Of a stretch of DNA of 64,000 bases, positions 55,416-64,000 are shown piece by piece. The notes under the pieces are model-generated. The model was not told where the DNA came from. It searched no databases and worked only from the letters and a program-made list of their open reading frames with translations. Position numbers and translations under genes: made by a program. This DNA comes from Sporothrix humicola. Its lineage: Eukaryota > Ascomycota > Sordariomycetes > Ophiostomatales > Ophiostomataceae. How positions within the stretch are numbered: position 1 is the first letter of the stretch; each line of letters begins with the position of its first letter. The stretch lies in assembly GCA_021396245.1 (NCBI GenBank), contig WNYE01000029.1:310001-374000 (forward strand), read 5' to 3'.

Positions 55416-57218
55416 TCAAGCAAACACCTCCTTGAAGTATGCCTCTACCAATGCACCATCCAGACTGCCATAAGCCGCGCCAACCAGCCCGTCTGGCCGC
55501 AGAATGACGAGTGCCCCCTTGTCCAGATCAACGCCAAACTTTGTATGAGCAACCTGGCTCGGGTCGTAGTATGCTTTGCCGAGCGGTTCCATGCCAAGAG
55601 TTTCGAAAGGCGAGCAGCCTGTGGTCGGCAGAAGCGTCACAAAATTTACAGCCTTGTGCAGCCAGGTGGAGGAGGCGGCTTTTCCTGCATTGTCTCCTTT
55701 AAGGAACGCGGACAACTCTTTCACGGAAGACTGCGTGACATTCACACTTCCCGTAAACACGACAACCGTAAAGTGTGCAGTGTTGCGGCTGACGCGCTGC
55801 AGACGAGTCGGCTGCAAGGTACCCGGCGTTGTCAATTCCACATCGGGAGGCCGGCTGCCAGGAACAACGGCCAGCACCTGCTTATCGATGCACTCGGTGC
55901 CCTGGTTGAGCACATTCGACGCATACGAGATGCCGAGGCCGGTGTTAAAGGGCGCCGCCCGCTCAAACAGTTCGCCGAGTGCAATGTACGGGTCGGCGTC
56001 GCGGTCGCCCGTGTACCAGGCCGGCCATTTGTGCGTCATCAGCATGGCAATGTCGCGGTCATAGTCGATCAGCTGCTGGACGGCGCTGCGGCGCTCGGTC
56101 GAGTACGTCTGGAGGACGCTGGGAGATGTGATCCCACGGATATGCAGCGCCAACTTCCATCCCAAGTTGACGGCGTCGTGGATGCCCGTATTCAAGCCCT
56201 GGGCGGCACCGCTGCTGTGCGTGTGAGCTGCATCGCCGCACAAAAAGACACGGTCGCTCTTGGCGCCAAAGTCGCGGGCCATGCGCTGGCCGATCGTGTA
56301 GAGTGTCCACCAGTGGACTTCCTTGAAAGTGAGCTTGAACGGCGCGACGGACGCAATGGCCTCGGCGACGACTATTTCTTCCGTGACTTCAGCTCCACCG
56401 TACTTCTTTGCAATGGCATCCGTGTAGGCAAAGCCGATGCGCGTGCCTCCGTGGTCCAGCGGCGCCCAAAGAACATTGCCGTGTGTCTTGCTCTCGACGG
56501 CGCCGTATGCTCTGGAAATAGGCATGTCTGTCTCGACCAGGCCGTCGATGCGGATCCAGCGGTCCTCGGTGCTGTCGCCGTCGAAGGGAATGCCGGCGTG
56601 GCGTCGCACAAAACTGCGGCCGCCATCGGCGCCGACAATATATTTGCTACAGTAAGTGGTTAGTGGTGAGCATAACGGTGGACAAGAAAATCAAAGTCGG
56701 CTCTCCTACCTCTTGATGGTAAACGTCTTGCCCGTCTTCTTGTCTTGAAAGACGGACGTCACGGCATAGTCGTCCCGCGCCTTGGTCTCGTCCACGGAAA
56801 AGTCGATGCACTGCGTCGACGTGTGGTAGGTTGCGCCCACAGATGCCACCTTCTCGCGGAGAATCGCCTCCGTGTACATCTGCCGCAGCACGAGCGCAAA
56901 GTCGTACGTAGTGTCGGCGATGTTCTCCATAAAGGTCCACACGCGGCCGGGCACGATTCGTTTGCCGTCTTTGTACGTGACACTACTGCGGCAGGCAAAA
57001 CCAAGCTGCAGCATGTCGTCGATGACATCGAGCTGGTCCAGCTGCTCCGTCGTCCGCGGGAAGAGCGCAATGGCCCGCCCGTAGGCATCCTGCGTCGTCT
57101 TGTCGTGCTGCTCAACAACGCACGCCGAGACACCAAACCGCTGCATCTGGTATGCCATCAGCAGCCCGACCGGCCCGCCGCCGACAATCACCACGTCGAA
57201 TGTGGTGTCTTCAGGCAT
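55416..57218 (-). CDS. FAD-dependent aromatic monooxygenase (phenol-hydroxylase / PHBH family)
   Basis: Hydroxylates an aromatic or heteroaromatic ring using NAD(P)H and O2. Exon 1 (57218-56710) and exon 2 (56646-55416), with a 63-nt intron, give 579 aa. The FAD motifs are VVIVGGGPVGLLMAYQMQ (9-26), then YIVGADGGRSFVRRHAG restored across the splice junction, and the third motif FLCGDAAHTHSSGAAQGLNTGIHD with NLGWKLA. The C-terminal 180 residues form the thioredoxin-like domain of phenol 2-monooxygenase-type enzymes, ending LVILRPDGLVGAAYGSLDGALVEAYFKEVF. No membrane or export signal is seen. It diverges from an MFS permease and is head-to-tail with the DUF1989 fusion, an arrangement expected for ring hydroxylation followed by C-N ring opening. 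Substrate not known. Confidence 0.92.
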
Positions 57219-58061
57219 TGTGTGGAGGATGCGCCTTGTTGAGTGTTGTGTCTTGTTGATGTTGTGTCCGAGTCTATCTTATCGTGATAAAAAATGTGGT
57301 TGCATTTCGCTATTTATGGGTATTTATGACTAGAGCTTGTGGAAGGGTTTCAATATCTTCAATGTTTTAACATTGACAATGTCAGCATTCACGCGCCCGG
57401 CGAAATCGTGTCGCGCCCGGTGACTTGCCCGTTGTTGCCGTATTCTATCTAGACCCGAGAGGATCCGGGCCAGGGTCTTTCTCTTTTTTTTCTCTTTTTT
57501 TTTCAATCTTCTTCTTGTTAAACAAAAACAGGCTCTCCATTAATTCAGTCCCCGTTAGAAATCATGGTGTTCCTTTACCTTTTGCCTTCTCGCGGCGTTG
57601 AAGAATACCCTTGCAAGTTCATGGCCGGGATTTTGACGGCCACAGCAGATATTCCGTAGATAACACGGGATCCACGGGATCCACATCTTGTCCCCCGCGA
57701 TGAATATCGCCCGTTGGTCACAGTATCTCACCTCCATCTTGGCACACACTTATCGCCCGTCACGCCAAGTCACTTATCTCCCATGGATCATCTCCGTTGC
57801 ATCGCAGTCTCGTAGTCTCGCAGTCTCTTGCCCTTTGTATTATCGTAGGATTCAATCTGTTAGTCTGTATCTAGATTCACGCATTGTGTATTGATGAGAC
57901 TACTTTGAAAAATTAATAAAGGTGAATGCATGTCTTGATGGAAAAGAAAATATGAAATGCTTTGAATTGTGCTTTTCAATATTGTTTACCTTTTTATTTT
58001 GAATTGTTTGTTCTGAATTGCCTGCGAAAATTATTTGTTGTTCACCACACAGTCCACCACC
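57219..58061. promoter_or_regulatory. Divergent promoter monooxygenase / MFS permease
   Basis: About 840 bases. Three HGATAR sites in 17 bases (57274-57290) lie 56-72 bases before the monooxygenase start, and more occur at 57447, 57762, 57776 and 57839. GCCCGT occurs at 57427, 57719 and 57765, plus two GCGCCCGG variants near 57393 and 57413. Confidence 0.6.
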
Positions 58062-59602
58062 ATGTCTGACCTCAAAACTCCGGTTGTCGAGGAGAAGAAG
58101 GCGACAGACAGTCTCGATGGCGCCTACGACTCTGCACCCGCCGCCTCGCTGGCCATCATCGACCCGGCCGTGCAGAAGTCGGCTATTTTCAAGGTCGATG
58201 TGGCCGTCCTCGGGTGCTTTGGCCTGATGTACTTTCTCGCCAACCTCGACAGAAACAATTTGGTGAGGAAGACGTGCTTTTCTATTTTCTAATGTTGTCC
58301 CGTTCATTTCATTTTTCTAACACTCCTCGCCAGGGCCAATCTGAGGTTATGGGACTTCCTGAAGACCTAGGTCTTGTTGGCAACCAGTTTGGCAACGCCG
58401 TTACCGTCTTCTACGCAACCTACGTCTTCTTCGAGACGCCCCTGACGATCGCCATGAAGCACGTCGGCGCAAAGAACCTGCTGGCTTTCTGCATGCTGGG
58501 ATGGGGCGCTGTGTGCCTGGGCACTGGTTTTGTCAAGAACATCAACCAGCTCTACGCCTGCCGTGTGCTCCTCGGCATGTTCGAGGCCGGCCTCATCCCC
58601 TGCATCAACGCCTACATTGGCATGGTCTACCTCAAGTCGGAGCTCACCATGCGGTCGGCCGTCTACTACTGCTTCAGTGCCATTGCCGGTGCTTTTGGCG
58701 GTCTTCTGGCCGCTGCCGTCTCGCACGTCCATACTGCCGGCCTTGCCTCCTGGTCGTGGCTGTTTATTATTGAGGGCATCATAACCATCACCCTCTCGCC
58801 GCTGATTTTCTTCATCTTCCCCAGCGACCCTCGTGGCGCGTGGTTCCTGAACGAGGCAGAGCGCAATGTGATGCGTCTGCGTTACGAGCACAACAGACAC
58901 TTGGCTATTGAGGACACGTTTAGCTGGAGCAAGGTCCTCTCTGCATTCACGGACGTCAAGACGTACATCCACTGTGTCATTGAGTTCTCCGTCGACATAT
59001 CCCTCTTCAGCATGTCCACCTTCATGCCGTCCATCATCAAGGGCATGGGATTCACGAGCGTCCACGCACAGCTGCTGACCGTCCCCGTATACGTCTGGTC
59101 GGCCATTGCTTTCTTCATTATTGCCTTTATGTCCGACCGTCATGGCCTGCGCAGTCCCTATCTGGTCGGTGCCAGCTTTGCTGTCTTGATCGGCAACATT
59201 ATGCTGCTGGCGACGGACAATGTTGCCACTCGCTACGTCGCCCTCTTCTTCCTCGCCGTCGGCATGTACTCCACCAGCGGCCTCGACATCACCTGGCTCA
59301 ACGGCAACTTTGCCGGCCACTTTAAGCGCTCCACTGCCGTCGGCTTTGTCCTCAGCGTTGGCAATACGTCGGGTGTTTTGACCGGCCAGATCTTTACCTC
59401 TCAGTCCGCCCCCCGCTACCTCAAAGGCATCAAGATCACCCTGGGCTTCACAGCCGTGGCCATTATTGCCTCCACTCTCTATGCCTTTGGTCTCTACAAG
59501 GTCAACCGCAAGCGTGATGAGCGCGTTGCCACCAATGGCGAGTCACACTCGGAGACCAAGGATATCTCCGACTTGGACGATACCTTCCGGTATACTTTGT
59601 AG
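58062..59602 (+). CDS. MFS transporter, anion:cation symporter family
   Basis: Exons 58062-58262 and 58334-59602 (71-nt intron) encode 489 aa. The intron lies right after the family hallmark MYFLANLDRNNL, spliced to GQSEVMGLPEDLGLVGNQFGNAVTVFYATYVFFETP, the usual TM1-TM2 layout of ACS-family permeases. RVLLGMFEAGLIPCINAYIGMVY marks TM4-TM5, and about twelve membrane segments are evident in total. The C-terminal tail is polar and acidic. The family includes Tna1 (nicotinate), Dal5 and related carriers of small organic anions. Divergence from the monooxygenase implies that it imports that enzyme's substrate or a precursor; this is inferred from position. Confidence 0.9.
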
Positions 59603-61303
59603 ATGAATGCGAGTTGTTATTTGTGTCTTTTAGTTGCTGAGAGGTAAGAGGTGGCAAGCTCAAATATTGAATGAATTACCGACCTGGGATGATATGACGG
59701 CAGGATCATGAGGTCAAGCTTAAATATTTATGGAATAATTCTGGTTTAAATTATAAAACCTGTGTATAATTATTTCAGTCTCGTGATTCCGTTGTCAATG
59801 TCTATGCTGTTAATTTAAGCTTGTTGTATTTTGCATTATCGTCACTCTTATCTATGCGAGATGCCGTATCGGGTAACATGCTGTGCCTCAATTCAATAGT
59901 GTACAACCTAATTTATGCTTATTTTTGACCAAGATTCACAAGATAACCTTTCGCTGGGCTGATTTGCACAAATTCATGTAGAATAATAGGATGTGCAGCT
60001 AGAGATGATGTAAATTGATTTTGTTTGGTAACAGCATGTATTGTTTGATTTGTTCCCTGTCATGTATACCTGTTTGATACTTTCCATATTTCTCGACAGG
60101 ATTCAATACTTCCTAATATCTGAGATAAATCTGTAGACAAAATACCATTTATGCTATGTTTTCAATTTGAAATGAATTCTTGTTTTCATAATCATATTAA
60201 AAAAATTTGAAAATAAAATAACAATTATTTCGATCATCAAAATGAAAATCAAAACCGAAAGAAATATCAATTTCTCAAGTAAACGGATTTTCAATCATGA
60301 AAAATCAAAAACATCTCAACTTCACTAGAAACGGGCCTGATGGAGTTTTCTCATATTAATCTATTCCCTACAACCCATATTCCCCGACGGCCGGGACCAC
60401 ATGGCGGGCCGCATTTCATTTATTAATTCCCGGTACGCCACGCCCAGGTAATGGAACCGCCAAGACAAAAGCAAGATCGCAACTGAAAGAGGAACAAACA
60501 TGTCGAATTGACAACATGACATTAAAGCGATCGAAGATGCTGGCAAGGAGGGCTACGAGGGGAAGAATGAGAGGACAAAGAGGCTAAAGAAGAGGAAGAG
60601 CCGGTTAACCAGCCGACTCTAAAGCTGCACAAGTACACGATCATGGCTGTGTCATCTGTGGATAGCAACAGAGTGGGTTATTTGTGCTGGCTACATTGTC
60701 TTTAGGAAGGGTCTATCACCGGGACAGTCGAAGGAGGAAACGGACACCGAAAAGGTTGCGGCACTTGTAAGACAGGAAGCCGAACTGCCTTCTCGAAGCG
60801 AAACTCTTCCACGATGGAGAATGAGGTTCTCAGAATTTGTGGAACGGAAGAAAGCGTTGGCACTGAGTCCTGGACTGGTGGACAGGGTCGTGAAAACGAT
60901 AGAGGCAATCCCCAACTTGCCAGATATGCCTACTGTCGGTTTGTCGAATGACAACTGAGGAAGTCGAAACACATCATTCATGGAAGGGAGTACAACAGAT
61001 TACACGTAATTAGTGTTCCATTTTATTCTATCCGGTTACACACAACCCCAGACTCTGGCTTTCCAGTTATCCTGTACCGTTGTATTATTCTAGACAATGC
61101 AAAGCGAGATATCTCGCGAGAAGAAGAAGAAAAAATGATGAAACATAGGAAATGAGATGCGCAAAGAGCAAGACACCAGGCAAAGACAAGACCCGCCAAA
61201 ACGCCATCCAATATATAAATGTCCCGTAAATTATGTTCATGATGCACAGAAATGCACAAAAAGCCACTCAAAAGTAAAACAAGACCCTGTCGATTGACCC
61301 CGA
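59603..61303. other. AT-rich intergenic region
   Basis: About 1.7 kb. 59.6-60.35 kb is strongly AT-rich with poly-A and poly-T strings. The region from 60.36 to 61.0 kb has balanced composition and an orphan coding-like frame (listed separately). Confidence 0.5.
60623..60958 (+). pseudogene. Orphan coding-like frame, possible gene relic or 3' exon
   Basis: A 111-codon open frame without a suitable ATG, bounded by TAA upstream and TGA at 60956-60958. It reads like a genuine protein tail: a hydrophobic stretch (EWVICAGYIVFRKG), then a charged, helical-looking part (SKEETDTEKVAALVRQEAEL, RWRMRFSEFVERKKALAL, LVDRVVKTIEAIPNLPD). I do not recognise the family. Upstream, other frames also look partly protein-like (60530-60610), as expected of a decayed or spliced gene, but I could not build a full model. 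The opposite strand has a 96-codon frame with weaker composition. Confidence 0.35.
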
Positions 61304-62629
61304 CTACGACGTCGTCACATCAACGGCCAGTTTGGGCACGGAAAAGGTGACAAAGTCGGTCGAGTAGTAGGCCTCGGAGCCAAAGGCAAAGTAGCCCAGG
61401 TAGTCGGATTCGCTGGGGAAGTTTGCGTTGTTGAGCGTGAAGAGCTTCGTAACGAGCGGCAGCAGGTCGCCGTGGAACTTGTCCGTCGTCTGTGAGGCCA
61501 TCCAGGTCAACACATTTTGGTTCTGGCCGTTTGTGCCATAGTACAGGCTGAACGTGGTGCCGTTGAGCACCTCCGTTGTGACGGCACCCTTGGCGAGGCC
61601 AATGGGCTGGGCGGCGGCACCAAAGTCCGCCAGCCACACCATGACTTCGTACTTGGCCTCCCCGCTGTCGCCCGATTTTGTCTTGTCGCTGTCCAGGAAC
61701 ATATCGACGGCGACGTTGGCATTCAAAGTATCGGCGGTCAGGGCCGTCTCGTCGGTGGTCGACGCGGACTTGTTGCCGACGCCATACGTCCACTCCACGT
61801 CCAGGCCGATCTTGGAGAGAGACTCGACCGTGGCCGGGAAAACACCGCCATCGACAAGAACGTTGGGGAAGGCGTGCACAGGTTGGCTCTCGGGGCCCTG
61901 GGGGTACTCCCAGGTAATGGACCACGCGGGTGCCGTCGTCTTGGTCGGGTACGTGCTGTTGTCGTATGTCGTGACCTGTGATGTTAGCAAGATTCCGAAG
62001 AAAGTCTAGTATGTTTTCGTGAAAAGCCCGGATTGATGATCGCCAGGGTCGCCACGGCGCGTGGCAGTGAGCAGGCAAAGCCGAGAAAATCGTGAATAGC
62101 TCTCGAAACTAGATGGATGACGACAATACTCACATTCATACAAAGACCGCCGCCTTCAGAAGCATCCCAGCCCCACTGGTTGGGGTTGACTGTTGAGAAA
62201 AAGAGCGTTAGTAAAGACAAAGGCCATGTGAGGTCATGCGAGACATGAACGGCAGGCACGAGGCTGGATGTTGAAAGAGATGGGAAGGTGCGCCAAAAGG
62301 CAGGAGCGATGTGGGGCTTAGTAAGCACGAAATTCGTGCCAACGACAGCCAAAGGCGACAAACGTACGTGTGAATTGTTGGCCCTTTGTATCCGGCGTGA
62401 TACCGTACGACTTTTGGCAGTACGTCTTGGTCGTGAGCTTGTTGCCGGTGCCGCCTCCGCCGTCGGGGTTGCCGCCGCCGACGGGCGACGACGGTTGTGG
62501 TGTGTAGATGGGAGCATCGCCGGCGGCCGAACGCGAAGCATCAATGCCAAAGAGAACGGCGAGCGTGACGCCGATTGGGATGACGAGCAGCGCAAAGTTG
62601 ACGAGAAACGTCACGCCGAGGACGGCCAT
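61304..62629 (-). CDS. GH12 endo-beta-1,4-glucanase/xyloglucanase-like, N-terminal membrane anchor
   Basis: Glycoside hydrolase family 12 retaining glucanase. Exons 62629-62368, 62189-62134 and 61975-61304 (introns 178 and 158 nt, GTACGT and GTGAGT donors) encode 329 aa. Residues 4-28 are one hydrophobic segment (LGVTFLVNFALLVIPIGVTL) with no obvious signal-peptidase site, followed by a Pro/Gly-rich stalk (45-65), suggesting a type II anchored enzyme. The catalytic domain has NPNQWGWDASEGGGLCMN, TWEYPQG, AKYEVMVWLADFGAAAQPIG (nucleophile Glu216) and YLGYFAFGSEAYY (acid/base Glu307). Both catalytic glutamates are present. Secreted GH12 enzymes are about 240 aa, so the extra length is the anchor and stalk. 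A pyrimidine-rich leader lies upstream. Confidence 0.87.
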
Positions 62630-64000
62630 GGCGAGAGAAGAGGGAGGAGAGTAGGCGTAAACTGCAAGACGAATTGAACGAATGGAAGAGATGGCGAAGA
62701 AGATGAGTACGTTGACGTTGAAAATAGCCGACTACTGTAAACGAACGTGATTGAATCAACGACAATTAAGATGTGACGGCGTAGAGGTCGGCGCAAACGA
62801 ATGATAGACGCACAAGGCGCAACGATCGTGAAATTGAGAACTGAGAATTGGCGGCCGTCGTGCGAGATGAGAATCGGCGATTGAGACGATTAGTGGGAGA
62901 AAGTGGAAAGTGGGCAGGCGCAAGAGACCAGAGACTCCAGAAGGACTCCAGAAGGGATGCGGAAGAATGAAGCGAGTGGACGGCCCCGAAAAAGGACAAA
63001 ACAAGGCCAGGAATGCAACGACGTCAGGCTGTGTGATTTTCTTGGATGGCGATGGAAATCGAAGAAAATCAAGACGCGCAAGATGGATCAAAGCTGAAAA
63101 GGAAGAAACGAAGGTGAAAAAAGGTGGAAAAGGTGGGCTCGGTGGACTGGGATGGGTCCAAGATGGAGCAGGGCAAGATGGAGATGCAACAAAAGAGCAA
63201 CAAAAGCTCAAAAAGTGCAGCAAGATGCAGAGTCGTAGAGATGCAGAGACCGAAAGATACAGAGGCACAAAACGCAGAGACGCAGACAGGACGTTGGATA
63301 TGTCGTACAGTGATCGGAGCACAGGGACGGAAGAGATGATACGGCGACGCCCTTGGGAGCAAAACAGGAAAAGAAGGGCGGCGTGGTGGGTGGGGGTGGA
63401 TGATCGAGCTTTTTTTGGAGTTCTATTTCTTCTTTTTCGGTGCTGAGCATGTATCGACACAGTGGACTTTAGTTCTTTTGCAGTGGGTTCTACTAGCCTA
63501 GGCCTAGCTCGAGACCTGCTTTTTCTTGTCTGGATCGTCTCGATCTCCCTTGGCTATCGCAGTTTCAGGTTGTGCTGTGTGGTGGGCTTTTTGTGGGCGT
63601 TTTCGTCATTGCCGGAGCATCTTTGCAAGAAGATGTTGTTGGTATTCAAAGAGTTTTGGTTTGCTGGAAGATACTTGGAAGATACGGAGATACATCGACA
63701 CTCTTACACGCAGTGACACGCCGTGTCTTACTGGAAAGGGGCGCTGGAAACGCTGGAAACAGCCGTCTGCGCAGATTGCGTGGGTTTGTGCTGTGTCGAC
63801 TGCGCAATTCGTGTTTCTCGTCTCCTTTGCTTTGCCTCGCGTGTTTGAATTACTGTTTCTCGTTTTCTGTTTTCTTTTCTTTCACTCGAAATACGCACAT
63901 ATACACTACTCGTCTTATCTGACGGCGCAGTCTGTATTACTCCGCACCGTCCTTGTGCTCCGTCCTCGTATTACCAACTCCGTCTCGCGTGTTATGCGCC
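62630..64000. other. Upstream region of the GH12 gene to window end
   Basis: Strongly CT-rich on the minus strand to about 63450, consistent with a long leader. A 234-codon minus-strand frame here is Ser/Phe/Pro/Leu-rich and not protein-like. From 63450 to 64000 I see nothing I can support. Confidence 0.4.

Noticed and set aside
62756..63460. 234-codon minus-strand frame upstream of GH12
   Set aside because: Same low-complexity pyrimidine-rich character; better read as leader DNA.

Overview
The window is nuclear DNA of a filamentous ascomycete (Pezizomycotina, most likely a sordariomycete). Genes are spaced, monocistronic and on both strands. Short spliceosomal introns (mostly 56-97 nt, a few 158-241 nt) have GTRNGT donors and CTAAC-like branch sites. 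Long pyrimidine-rich leaders precede many start codons, and the gene families are typical of moulds. Nineteen loci can be supported: 17 intact-looking genes including one cut by the left edge, one NACHT gene with a frame break, and one orphan coding-like frame. I see no rRNA, tRNA, CRISPR array or intact transposon.

Left end (1-6 kb): the 5' part of the kinetochore gene NDC80 (minus) diverges from the peroxin gene PEX14 (plus), followed by an HSL-type alpha/beta hydrolase. These look like ordinary housekeeping genes.

6.4-29.4 kb: a nearly complete N-acetylglucosamine (GlcNAc) utilisation cluster. It holds GlcNAc-6-P deacetylase (dac1), an intracellular GH3 beta-N-acetylglucosaminidase with a C-terminal acetyltransferase-like half (nag3), the NDT80-like regulator ron1, a hexokinase-like GlcNAc kinase (hxk3) and GlcN-6-P deaminase (dam1). 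Together they would release GlcNAc from chitin oligomers, phosphorylate, deacetylate and deaminate it to fructose-6-P. The matching transporter (ngt1) is not in the window. A gene-free stretch of about 7 kb separates hxk3 from dam1.

29.8-40.4 kb: a sarcosine-oxidase/amadoriase-like FAD enzyme ending in a peroxisomal PTS1 (AKL), a Dal5-type MFS permease and a 5-oxoprolinase. This set fits use of amino-acid-derived nitrogen.

40.9-44.7 kb: a NACHT (STAND/NLR-type) protein gene whose reading frame breaks near 43.7 kb but resumes to a spliced C-terminal membrane anchor.

46.5-59.6 kb: two Zn2Cys6 regulators, then a protein fusing DUF1989 (UAAP/carboxyguanidine-deiminase-like) to an allantoinase/cyclic-imidase-type polysaccharide-deacetylase domain, a phenol-hydroxylase-type FAD monooxygenase and a second ACS-family MFS permease. 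Intergenic DNA here has clustered GATA (AreA-type) sites and nine copies of GCCCGT, mostly as TYGCCCGT. I read it as an uncharacterised catabolic cluster for a nitrogen heterocycle, possibly analogous to the nicotinate hxn genes. This is the best candidate for something new.

59.6-64 kb: an AT-rich stretch with an orphan coding-like frame, then a GH12 glucanase with an N-terminal membrane anchor instead of a plain signal peptide, and its long pyrimidine-rich leader region.
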